Assembly: GCA_031254995.1 (NCBI GenBank)
Contig: JAIRTJ010000050.1
Coordinates: forward strand, 1 to 7,940
Direction of reading: 5' to 3'
Source of the DNA: Eubacteriales Family XIII. Incertae Sedis bacterium
Lineage (GTDB): Bacteria > Bacillota > Clostridia > Peptostreptococcales > Anaerovoracaceae
Length of the DNA stretch: 7,940 nt
The notes beneath the pieces are model-generated. The model saw only the letters and a program-made list of their open reading frames with translations, did no database searches and was not told the origin of the DNA. Both the position numbers and the translations under genes were made by a program. Positions 1 to 7,400 of this stretch are shown one piece after another. The stretch's first letter is position 1, and each line of letters starts with the position of its first letter.

Positions 1-1553
1 AAGAGGCGGCGGTTTCCTTCGCGGGCGAAGTCTTGAGGCGCGCCGGGGATACCGTGAATCCAAACATCGGTACGGGTCGCGTGGAATTGAAGGTCTCGGA
101 CATCGAGATACTCGGACCCTGCAAAAGCTCCCTGCCTTTCGAGGTGGAAAGCTCCGAGGATACAAAAGAGGAATTGCGCCTGAAATACAGGTATTTGGAT
201 CTGCGAAATCCCAAGATGAAGGAGCGAATTCTTCTGCGGGCGGAAGTAATCAAATATCTGAGGCAGTCGATGGAAGCATTGGGTTTTGCGGAAATACAGA
301 CACCGATTCTCGCGAATTCATCGCCGGAGGGCGCAAGGGACTATCTGGTGCCCAGCCGCAAACACAAGGGCAAATTCTACGCGCTTCCTCAAGCGCCGCA
401 GCAGTTCAAGCAGCTGCTCATGGTCGCGGGCTTCGATCGGTATTATCAGATCGCTCCCTGTTTCCGCGACGAGGACGCGCGATTGGATCGTTCGCCGGGG
501 GAATTCTATCAATTGGATTTCGAGATGGCTTTCGCGGCGGAAGAAGACGTATTCGCCGTTGCGGAAAGCATCATGACGGGGACATTCAGGAGATTTTGCG
601 ATCTGCCTGTCACGGAACCGCCCTTCCCTAGGATCGCCTATGCGGAAGCGATGTTGAAATACGGCACGGACAAACCGGATCTGCGCAACCCCTTGACCAT
701 TCTCGATCTGTCGGAATTCTTCTCGAGAGTGGATTTCAAGCCGTTTCGCGGCAACATTGTCCGCGCGATCGCCGTTCCCGGCGCGGCGTCCGAGCCTCGG
801 TCGTTCTTCTCGTCTATGGAGAAATTCGCGCTTTCCATTGGCATGAAAGGTCTCGGTTACATCAGCGTCCAACCCGATATGACCTTCAAAGGGCCTATTG
901 ACAAGTTCATGAACGACGCTCAGCGCGAGGAGATCGCGGCTTTGGCCGACCTGAAACCGGGGGACGTTCTCTACTTCATCAGCGACGAGGCTTCGGCGGT
1001 TTCCGGATTGGCCGGACGAATACGGACAGAGGTCGCGGAACGTTTAAACCTCATACGCAAAGACCGATACGAGTTCTGCTTCATCACGGATTATCCCATG
1101 TACGAGTGGAATGAAGAAGCGGGGCGACCGGATTTTACGCACAACCCGTTTTCCATGCCGCGAGGAGAGATGGAGGCGCTTCTTTCCAAGGATCCCTTGG
1201 AAATTTTGGCGCATCAATACGATATCGTCTGCAACGGCACAGAGCTCAGCTCCGGCGCGGTCAGAAATCACAGGCCGGACGTGATGCTGAAAGCATTTGA
1301 GATCGCGGGATATTCCGAAAAGGACGTGGAAGAGAAATTCGGAGCGCTCTATCACGCGTTCCAATACGGAGCGCCGCCGCACGCGGGCATGGCTCCCGGC
1401 GTGGATCGGATCGTCATGTTGCTTTCCGGCGACGAAAACATCCGGGAGGTGATCGCGTTTCCGCTGAACGGCAACGCGCAGAATTTGATGCTCGATGCGC
1501 CGAGCGAGGTGAGCGAACAACAGCTCCGCGACGTGCACATCAAAATTCGCTGA
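1..1553 (+). CDS. aspS: Aspartyl-tRNA synthetase, 5'-truncated by the window edge
   Basis: Class II aminoacyl-tRNA synthetase that charges tRNA-Asp with aspartate in the cytoplasm. The frame is open from base 3, so the true start lies upstream. About 516 residues are visible against roughly 590 in bacterial AspRS; most of the N-terminal OB-fold anticodon-binding domain is missing, and only its end (GTGRVELKV) is seen. Landmarks: the LRLKYRYLDLR segment (about 174-206), EGARDYLVPSR (nt 327-359), KFYALPQAPQQFKQLLM (nt 372-422), motif 2 FRDEDARLDRSPGEFYQLD (nt 462-518), the GAD insertion domain (about nt 800-1080), and motif 3 GAPPHAGMAPGVDR (nt 1368-1409). It ends REVHIKIR-like (DVHIKIR) at TGA 1551-1553. 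The bacterial GAD domain excludes the archaeal-type enzyme. Motif 2 has GEFYQLD where E. coli has PEFTQID. Whether it is discriminating or also charges tRNA-Asn cannot be told, because the N-terminal domain is incomplete. No terminator is seen before the next gene. Confidence 0.97.
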   Translation, partial: EAAVSFAGEVLRRAGDTVNPNIGTGRVELKVSDIEILGPCKSSLPFEVESSEDTKEELRLKYRYLDLRNPKMKERILLRAEVIKYLRQSMEALGFAEIQTPILANSSPEGARDYLVPSRKHKGKFYALPQAPQQFKQLLMVAGFDRYYQIAPCFRDEDARLDRSPGEFYQLDFEMAFAAEEDVFAVAESIMTGTFRRFCDLPVTEPPFPRIAYAEAMLKYGTDKPDLRNPLTILDLSEFFSRVDFKPFRGNIVRAIAVPGAASEPRSFFSSMEKFALSIGMKGLGYISVQPDMTFKGPIDKFMNDAQREEIAALADLKPGDVLYFISDEASAVSGLAGRIRTEVAERLNLIRKDRYEFCFITDYPMYEWNEEAGRPDFTHNPFSMPRGEMEALLSKDPLEILAHQYDIVCNGTELSSGAVRNHRPDVMLKAFEIAGYSEKDVEEKFGALYHAFQYGAPPHAGMAPGVDRIVMLLSGDENIREVIAFPLNGNAQNLMLDAPSEVSEQQLRDVHIKIR

Positions 1554-1604
1554 GAGGAGAGATATCTCGGGCATAAATCGGCTTTGAGAAATCCAAGAGG
1601 AGTT

Positions 1605-1615
1605 AAAGGAGGGTG
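1605..1615 (+). promoter_or_regulatory. Strong Shine-Dalgarno for the DUF2148 gene
   Basis: AAAGGAGGGTG is almost a full complement of the 16S rRNA 3' end, with GGAGG five bases before ATG 1618. It fixes the start codon and suggests efficient translation. The upstream 64-nt gap contains a short palindrome (GAGATATCTC, 1559-1568) but no T-run, so no terminator. Confidence 0.85.
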
Positions 1616-1617
1616 AA

Positions 1618-2148
1618 ATGATTTACGGGAGCAAAGAAGCGGAGAGGGGCGCGATATTCGATGTCGCGCGATTGATGGTCGCGGCGGCGCGCACCGCGCC
1701 GAAAGGTTGCGGAATCGACAATATCGAGACGCTGATCTTGGACGGCGAGAACAAGGACGCCTTGGCTGCCGAAATGCGCAAGATCTCGGACGAGACGGGC
1801 GCGGAATTCTTCGCGCGCGACGCAGGGAACACGGATAACTCGGAATATGTCGTTTTGATCGGAGTGAAGAACAAGCCCATCGGTCTGCAAAACTGCGGAC
1901 TCTGCGGTTTCGGGGATTGCGCGGGACTTGCTCGCGCCGGCGGGAATTGCGCGTTTAATGTCACGGATCTCGGCATCGCTGCGGGTTCGGCCGTCGCCGT
2001 CGCCGCGGACCACCGCATCGACAACCGAATCATGTGGACGGCAGGCAAGGCCGCGAAGAGACTGCGCCTGTTTTCCGACAGCGTCAATGTCTGTTACGGC
2101 GTACCTCTTTCGACGCACGGAAAGAGCATTTATTACGACAGGGCATAG
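1618..2148 (+). CDS. DUF2148 ferredoxin-domain protein
   Basis: A 176-residue protein that matches the DUF2148 (ferredoxin domain-containing) family along its whole length, from memory of the family. The molecular role of the family is not established; the cysteines suggest iron-sulfur binding and an electron-transfer or redox role in the cytoplasm. Visible landmarks: VAAARTAPKGCGID (residues 21-34), FFARDAGN (64-71), YVVLIGVK (77-84), then the four-cysteine core C93-x2-C96-x4-C101-x9-C111 within GLQNCGLCGFGDC and NCAFN, followed by DLGIAAGSAVAVAADHRIDNRIM (117-139) and the C-terminal YGVPLS and YYDR. There is no signal peptide or membrane segment. The length is normal for the family and the frame is intact. 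The start is set by a strong ribosome-binding site. It lies 64 nt after aspS on the same strand and is followed by hairpins, so it is probably the last gene of that transcript. The family is common in anaerobes, which supports an anaerobic host. Confidence 0.93.
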   Translation: MIYGSKEAERGAIFDVARLMVAAARTAPKGCGIDNIETLILDGENKDALAAEMRKISDETGAEFFARDAGNTDNSEYVVLIGVKNKPIGLQNCGLCGFGDCAGLARAGGNCAFNVTDLGIAAGSAVAVAADHRIDNRIMWTAGKAAKRLRLFSDSVNVCYGVPLSTHGKSIYYDRA

Positions 2149-2154
2149 ACCGAA

Positions 2155-2185
2155 TCCGGGCGGCGGGCATTGCTCCGCCGACGGA
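2155..2185 (+). other. GC-rich hairpin just after the DUF2148 stop codon
   Basis: CGGCGG (2161-2166) pairs perfectly with CCGCCG (2175-2180). An outer TCCG/CGGA pair (2155-2158 with 2182-2185) extends it across a small internal loop. The apex contains GCATTGC. It lies seven bases after the stop codon. The nearest T-run (TTTTT, 2197-2201) is 11 bases past the stem, so it is a poor terminator alone; it may protect the 3' end of the mRNA or assist the next hairpin. Confidence 0.5.
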
Positions 2186-2221
2186 GAGGGGGATCATTTT
2201 TGTTGATCGACCGGTTTTCGG

Positions 2222-2245
2222 AGCGACGCGCATTGCGTCGCTTTT
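2222..2245 (+). terminator. Probable intrinsic terminator of the aspS-DUF2148 transcript
   Basis: AGCGACGC (2222-2229) and GCGTCGCT (2235-2242) form a perfect 8-bp GC-rich stem with a five-base loop, followed directly by TTT and then CGATTT. The T-run is short but correctly placed. It lies 73 nt after the DUF2148 stop and before the new promoter, as expected for a transcription-unit boundary. Confidence 0.65.
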
Positions 2246-2298
2246 CGATTTCAGGGAACGATTTCACTCGAGAATTGGCGACTTGTGTCAAAAAAATA

Positions 2299-2310
2299 TT
2301 GAAATTTCAA
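2299..2310. promoter_or_regulatory. Perfect 12-bp palindrome, possible operator
   Basis: TTGAAATTTCAA is a perfect inverted repeat in AT-rich DNA, 45 bp upstream of the -35 box of the sigma-factor promoter. A dimeric regulator site is possible, but AT-rich palindromes also arise by chance. Confidence 0.3.
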
Positions 2311-2325
2311 CAATGTCGGGAACAA

Positions 2326-2337
2326 GCCTTCGAAGGC
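2326..2337. promoter_or_regulatory. Perfect 12-bp GC-containing palindrome, possible operator
   Basis: GCCTTCGAAGGC is a perfect inverted repeat whose right edge is 17 bp before the -35 hexamer at 2355. Its centre is 27 bp from the centre of the TTGAAATTTCAA palindrome. As RNA it would make only a short hairpin with no T-run, so an operator is more plausible than a terminator. No regulator can be named. Confidence 0.35.
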
Positions 2338-2354
2338 GCAAACAGAAAAAAGTC

Positions 2355-2383
2355 TTGACAACGAATTAAAGTATCTGTAAACT
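2355..2383 (+). promoter_or_regulatory. Sigma-A-type promoter of the sigma factor / surface protein unit
   Basis: A perfect -35 box TTGACA (2355-2360), a 17-bp spacer and a -10 box TAAACT (2378-2383; four of six matches, with the key first T, second A and last T kept). An A-rich tract lies just upstream (2345-2351). The start of transcription would be near 2390, giving a leader of about 105 nt. The promoter looks like the housekeeping type rather than an ECF promoter, so basal expression of the sigma factor would not need autoregulation. Confidence 0.7.
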
Positions 2384-2494
2384 CTCCAATATATTCAAAA
2401 TATTTTACTTGAAAAGTTTTGGCTAAAGTCTTTGTGTCGGGAGATCTCGACGTTCCTGAAAACAGACAGCTGATACCCATGCGTAAGGCCCGGA

Positions 2495-3064
2495 ATGATG
2501 ACGAGAGAACAATTTTACGCAATTACGGAAAGAGCAAAAAACGGCGATGAGGAAGCTTTTAAGATCCTCATCGAAAACAAGCTGAGGACGATCTTGCTGC
2601 AGTCTATGAACATCCTGAACAATAGGCAGGATGCGGAGGACGCGACGCAGGAAGTCGTCATCTCCGTCTACAGGAACATCTCGAAGCTGCAAAATCCGCA
2701 GGTGTTCAACGCGTGGTTGCATCGCATCATCATCAACACTTGCAATACGATGATCGGCAAAAAAACGCGAAGGAAGGACGTGGCGGGGCTTGACGATTTT
2801 TATGAGACGGCCGGCGACGGGGACGCGGATTTTCTGCCGCAGGAATCCTTGGAAAACAAAGAGGGCAGAGAGGAATTGCGCCGCATCGTGGAAAGTTTGC
2901 CCAAGAAGCGGAGGGAAGCCCTCAAGATGTATTACTTCGACGAGATGAGCTATGCGGAAATCGCGCGCTCCATGGGCGTGACGGTCAGCGCCGTTTCGAC
3001 CTATATTTTGAAGGCAAAGAGGCAGATCAAAAAGAAATACGAAGACGCAAAGACGCGGGTCTAA
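2495..3064 (+). CDS. ECF-type sigma-70 family RNA polymerase sigma factor
   Basis: A 189-residue alternative sigma factor that would direct RNA polymerase to a special promoter set. Region 2 spans about residues 15-90: NGDEEAFKILI, then the core-binding stretch with DAEDATQEVVISVYRNI (46-62) and the -10-recognition part around FNAWLHRIIINTCNTM (71-86). A variable linker (about 90-125) follows. Region 4 is at about 126-184: SLPKKRREALKMYYFDEMSY, then the helix-turn-helix EIARSMGVTVSAVSTYILKAK. There is no region 3 and no extra C-terminal domain, the usual ECF layout and length. The two adjacent ATGs at 2495 and 2498 are both possible starts; TAAGG (2484-2488) is a weak ribosome-binding site. 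The gene opens a unit of three same-strand genes, with a membrane protein after 121 nt and then a giant surface protein, so the surface protein is a likely target. Its ECF subgroup cannot be assigned by eye. Confidence 0.93.
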   Translation: MMTREQFYAITERAKNGDEEAFKILIENKLRTILLQSMNILNNRQDAEDATQEVVISVYRNISKLQNPQVFNAWLHRIIINTCNTMIGKKTRRKDVAGLDDFYETAGDGDADFLPQESLENKEGREELRRIVESLPKKRREALKMYYFDEMSYAEIARSMGVTVSAVSTYILKAKRQIKKKYEDAKTRV

Positions 3065-3123
3065 AGGACTCGTTTTCGCTTTTCTCAAAAAAAGTTACTA
3101 AAAGCAAGAAGCAAATCGAGGGA

Positions 3124-3157
3124 ACGCGCAGTCTCTATTATAAGTGAGATTGCGCGT
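3124..3157 (+). terminator. Hairpin between the sigma factor and the membrane regulator, possible attenuator
   Basis: Bases 3124-3135 and 3146-3157 form a 12-bp stem with a single G-T wobble (3131/3150) and a ten-base AT-rich loop. A TTTTT run (3163-3167) follows five bases after the stem. The spacing is not ideal for a terminator. It could partly end transcription, lowering downstream genes relative to the sigma factor, or act as an RNA-processing or stability element. It ends 28 bases before the preferred start codon of the next gene. Confidence 0.45.
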
Positions 3158-3185
3158 CGCGATTTTTGACAGGAATGACACGATT

Positions 3186-4415
3186 ATGGTACAGACAAGC
3201 GAAAAATCAAAAGCGGAACATCGCAGCGGCCAACCGGCGCAGGAATGCGCGGCGGGATCGAAAACGATCTTGCGCGCGGTCGACGCGATGTCCGGGGAGA
3301 CTCGAGCCGTGTTTCTAATGCACTGCATGGACGACATGGATATCGACGAGATCTCCGCCGCGACGCGGGTTTCATCGCGCAAGGCTCGCGCCCTTTTGCG
3401 AAACGGACGCAGAAAAATGCGGAAGGCTTTTGAAAAGGAATTGGGTCGACGCGTTCGCCGCGATGAGATCGAGGGCGACGAAATCGTTTTCGCGCGGAAC
3501 CCGGTCGTCAAACGAGCATTGGAACAAGGTCTCGAAAATTTGATGGGCGAGGGTTCTTTGGCGCGAACGATGATCGCTTGCATGTCCGCAGCTGATGCTG
3601 CGGACGCGGACGGCATTCGCGGGCGGGAAGATCGGATCGCGCGCCGCGTCCTGGCGAGCAGAGATTCCTTCAAACGCATTTGGCAAGATGCGATACCGGA
3701 ACGAACCTCGGGAAAAGAAGGGGGGATTTTTTCATTTTTCCGAGGAACCGGCGCGGGCCTTCGGGCTTCGGGGTCGACCGCCGCCGCCCTGTGGACGCTG
3801 ATCAAAACATCGTCGATCATGCAGGCCGTGACCGTATTGTCGGTCGGCGTTTTGGCCGTAGGCGGCTTTGCGCTGGCAAATGACGCTGAGAATCGGTCAA
3901 TCGGTTTGCTCCGGCCTTCGCCTTCCGAGGAAACAGAGGAGCCTGTCAGGATTGCGGAAGAACCGGTCATGGTCGAGGAGACGCCGGTCGCCGACGATAC
4001 GACCGTTGACCTGCCGCCCGCGTCGATCATTCCGCCGCAGGAATATCCCGCGCAGCAGGACGATGCCGGGGATCGCGCAAACGACGCGCGTCTCGCCGCG
4101 TTCCGAAATGGAGAGATACATTTGACCGGAAGCGACTGCACTTGCGGACACGTGAACCCGCGCGGCGCGGAGATTCCCCGCATGGAAGACGAGGAAGGAA
4201 AGACGGAATGGGTGATCGCAAGAGATGACGCGACGCCTTTGTACAGCGGCGTCGGGACGGCGGTGAGCGCCGAATTGAGATCGTTGTACAGCGAATACGG
4301 CGATGGGCTCTATCGCATCGTGTTTTTTTATACGACAGCCGACGGGCTGCGCGCGGAAAAGTCCCGTCCGATTTTCATCGACACGGGCGTGATCACCGAA
4401 AACCAATACGAATGA
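3186..4415 (+). CDS. Membrane protein with a sigma-region-4-like HTH and an extracytoplasmic domain
   Basis: A 409-residue protein of unrecognised family, probably a membrane-bound regulator. Residues 28-85 resemble sigma-70 region 4 (RAVDAMSGETRAVFLMHCMD, then the HTH with DEISAATRVSSRKARALL and a basic tail) and align without gaps to region 4 of the upstream sigma factor. No sigma region 2 and no zinc-binding anti-sigma motif is seen. Residues 86-206 are charged and helical. One transmembrane helix lies at about 207-231 (MQAVTVLSVGVLAVGGFAL). A Glu/Pro-rich stalk (about 240-295) leads to a beta-rich tail with SDCTCGH (316-322) and GLYRIVFFYTT (374-384), Ig-like in character. Arg and Lys before the helix fit N-in topology. 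An in-frame GTG at 3144 would add 14 residues but has no ribosome-binding site and lies in a hairpin; ATG 3186 has AGGA 11 bases upstream. It occupies the anti-sigma position in the operon. Real coding is likely; the function is inferred. Confidence 0.82.
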   Translation: MVQTSEKSKAEHRSGQPAQECAAGSKTILRAVDAMSGETRAVFLMHCMDDMDIDEISAATRVSSRKARALLRNGRRKMRKAFEKELGRRVRRDEIEGDEIVFARNPVVKRALEQGLENLMGEGSLARTMIACMSAADAADADGIRGREDRIARRVLASRDSFKRIWQDAIPERTSGKEGGIFSFFRGTGAGLRASGSTAAALWTLIKTSSIMQAVTVLSVGVLAVGGFALANDAENRSIGLLRPSPSEETEEPVRIAEEPVMVEETPVADDTTVDLPPASIIPPQEYPAQQDDAGDRANDARLAAFRNGEIHLTGSDCTCGHVNPRGAEIPRMEDEEGKTEWVIARDDATPLYSGVGTAVSAELRSLYSEYGDGLYRIVFFYTTADGLRAEKSRPIFIDTGVITENQYE

Positions 4416-4448
4416 TGAATCGAAAAGACACCAAAGGGAGAAGACGAC

Positions 4449-7400
4449 ATGCGAAATTCGAAAAAAAGCGCGGGATCGCGGACAAAAAACAGAAAACCGG
4501 CATTTTTGTTGGCCGTTATATTGGCGCTTACCGCGACAGCGCCGATAGGCACGGTTGCCGAGGAATTGGCAATTACATCCGAAAATGAAAATTTAATCCA
4601 ATCGGAATCCGCAGACGAACAGACACTGCAAGGCGATGCAGAGGACGTCTCCGACGAAACGTCTTCTTCGGATGTCGAGACCTCGGGCGACGAGGGCGCA
4701 CAGTCTATCGAGCCCGATGAAATTTCGCAGGATGAAGAAAGCGATGAAAAATCCTCGGAGATCGAAAACGTTGCTGATCGCGAAACGAAAACACCGAATG
4801 AAGGAAGTCCGCAGTTGCGAAATTCGCGAATGATCTCGCGCTTTTCCGTAGGGGACGTCACAACGTGGGACGAATTCGTAGATGCGATGAACGACTCCGG
4901 CATCGATAGGATCAGCTTGACGAAGAAAATATCAAGGGGCGACAGCGCTAGGATTCCTAACAATGTCGATCGCGATTTGACGATCGACGGCAATGGGTTT
5001 GCGTTGGATTACGGCAACTATACGGGCAACGGGATCGTTCTCGCGCGGGCGACGGGAAAGACTTTGACGGTAAAAAATCTGCGCGTCGAAAAATCCGGCG
5101 GCGTCGCCGGCGTTTACAGTCATTTTATCGCGCACAATCTGACGAACCAAGACTCCGCAGGATGGACGGTGAATATAGAGGATGTCGATTACGAAGGCGA
5201 AACGAGGACATCCGGTCTTGTGAGCGTGACGGACAGCATCGTAAACCTCAAGGGAAAAATCAACTGGATTTCGACATACCGACAATACTTGACGGGGGCG
5301 CTTTCCAACGAAGGCGCGATCAGCGCGCGCGACATCACCTTCAAAAGCGGCGTCGTCGCGGTTATTCGCGCAAACGGAAGCGTCGTGCGCATAATGGGGC
5401 ACAACAACGGTGGGCGACTCGACACGAGATTCACAGTTGAAAGCGGTTCCGACGTCAAGTTGCACAACGCCGTTGGGGAGACGAGCGCTTGGGACACCTC
5501 GGCATTGCGCGTAAATGCGGAAGGCAGCACAAACATTCCGACGATCAACATTTCCGGACCCGATACGACGGTTGATATGACGTCCGCCGGCGCGGGCGCG
5601 TGGGCGGCTTCCTGCGCGGGGACGGTCTTCATCGGCGGCAACGCCGGGACGATCAACATCAACGACGAGGCGGTCGTCAACGTGATCAGCGAGGGTATGC
5701 AGAGCGCCATGATCTCGCAGATAAGCGGCGGCGGGGCGTATAACGTGGATAACGCGACCCTGTATTGCGAGAGTCCGGGGGACGTGATCGCGAATTTCAC
5801 TTCCGCGACTCTGTGGTTTCGATTGGTCGCAAATCAGGTGTTCAATCTGACCAACAAGGCCAACGTGACGATTTTAAACAAGGGCTTAGGCGATGGAATG
5901 ACGCCGGCTATACGCTATTACGGAGCGAACAACTGGTTTCGCGCGTCGGGCGGCAGCAAGATTCACATTGAAAACCGGGGATACGGAACGTCTCCCGCCC
6001 CGAACCGCGCGGACGGCGGCGCGAACCAAGGCATCGAATGGGCCGGAGGTCCCAACAATTCCGGATTTGAGTTGCGAGATTACGGCACGTCCTGCGAGGT
6101 CATCGCGGGCAAAGGCATCGCCCTCGCCTCGATTGCAGGGGGGCTCAACATCAAGATCGACATCGGCGAGGGCACTTCGTTCATAGCCAAGGGAGCGACG
6201 GCGCTCGAAGGGGAAGGCATCTTCAATGTCAGCGGCAACCTGTCGTTCATCTGCGATAAGCCGCTCTATTACGACTTTCAAAATACGCGTCCGGGAGGCG
6301 GTCGCGTCATCTCCGCGGGCGTAAACAGCGTCTTTCAATCGACGGATTCCGATCTGTCCGTTTGGAAGATAGGGCAAAACGTCGACGCGGATCCTTTCAG
6401 GGCGTGGAATCGGATATCCTATCGCTTGGAAGGCGTGAATTTAATGACGTTGGCGAGTCCCGACCCAAACGATTCGAGTTTCAACACGGGAGCAAACAGC
6501 TACGGCAATCAGGGCGCGACGATCTACACCAGAATGTCCGGCAATAACGCATCTCCGAGGATCAACGAAGTATTTCCCGCGACGAATGCGGACAAATATG
6601 TTCGCGGCGCGGGCGTCGTGCCCGAGGGTTTCAACATAGAGGGGCGGGCTATTTGGACAAATGAGGTCACCGCGATCATAAAGGCGACGTCCGCAAAGGA
6701 CGGCTCGTCCCGCAATGCAACGGCTTCGTCGATCAATGCGGAAGACGTATACGGCGAGACGAAGAACGGGGTGCTTCGTCTCGATGTCGGCGCGTTTTTG
6801 CAGGCCGGAGACGAATATCAATTTGTCGACGCGTGGAGAGGGGGCAGTGATGTCCCCGAGAATAAACGACACCAAGCGGATTCCGCGCACATTGCGAAGG
6901 ATAAAATTGTCGTAGCAGACAAAACACCGCCGAATCCCGCGACGATCGGAAACACCGTGTTTTACGAAAATCAACGCGTTCTGAGCGGGACATGGACGGC
7001 GGGGCCGGATCGGCAGACCGATGGCGCGACGCTCGACGTTCCCGTCAAAGTCCGCGCGGCGGTCAACGGGACGATCATTCCCAATGTCTCTGGCTCAATC
7101 GAGTCGAACGGCACATGGACGTATGCGATCCCCGCGAATTTCGATCTTCGGGCGAACGACAGAATTCAAATCATCCTTGAGGATGCGGAGGGCAACGCGA
7201 ATCCGCTTGCGCAGACGGCATTTCGCGATGCGATTTTCCCGCCCGCGCCGGGAATCGTCGCGGCGGCGATAGCCTACGACATCGAAGCGGAAGACGCGGT
7301 CATCGGGATTCTTTCCGCGAAGGAAATCAAGACGAACACGGAGATTCTCTCGTTGCTGAAAGCGAGAGGCATCGATTTTTCGAAACCGACGGGAAATCAG

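Larger units (their letters stand above)
2149..2494. other. 346-nt intergenic region: tandem hairpins, palindromes, promoter, leader
   Basis: No convincing gene lies here; the short reading frames in it are shadows that run across the terminators. The left half is GC-rich and holds two hairpins (2155-2185 and 2222-2242). From about 2285 it turns AT-rich and holds two perfect 12-bp palindromes, a TTGACA/TAAACT promoter and a leader of about 100 nt before the sigma-factor start. The region is best read as the end of the aspS transcript and the control region of the next unit. Confidence 0.75.

Noticed and set aside
33..80. Deciding whether AspRS also charges tRNA-Asn from the GDTVNPN segment
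   Set aside because: The key N-terminal anticodon-binding residues lie upstream of the window, and the visible segment alone is not diagnostic.
1603..2118. Minus-strand open frames (two, overlapping) opposite the DUF2148 gene
   Set aside because: The plus-strand gene matches a family over its full length and has a strong ribosome-binding site.
2423..3088. 221-codon minus-strand open frame opposite the sigma factor
   Set aside because: The plus strand has clear sigma regions 2 and 4; the antisense product has no coherent features.
2254..3125. GGGAAC hexamers at 2254, 2318 and 3120 as ECF -35 elements
   Set aside because: None has a convincing -10 element at 16-17 bp, the hexamer also occurs inside the DUF2148 gene, and this count is close to what chance would give.
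3144..3146. GTG as the start of the membrane regulator
   Set aside because: No ribosome-binding site is in range, and the codon lies at the edge of a hairpin loop; the added residues (RLRVAIFDRNDTI) look like translated leader. ATG 3186 is preferred, though not proven.
3175..3318. Short open frame from ATG 3175, close behind AGGA, in another frame
   Set aside because: Its product is a short run of Arg-rich sequence without features and overlaps the HTH-coding region; no support as a gene.
3098..4183. 361-codon open frame on the minus strand opposite the membrane regulator
   Set aside because: Its translation is Ser/Arg-rich with no recognisable domain, whereas the plus strand encodes a region-4-like HTH, a transmembrane helix and a beta-rich tail. 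It is a shadow of GC-biased codon use.
4328..4993. Ser-rich 221-codon minus-strand open frame
   Set aside because: It is the complement of the Glu/Asp/Ser-rich linker of the adhesin; its Ser runs come from GAA/GAG/GAC-type codons read backwards.
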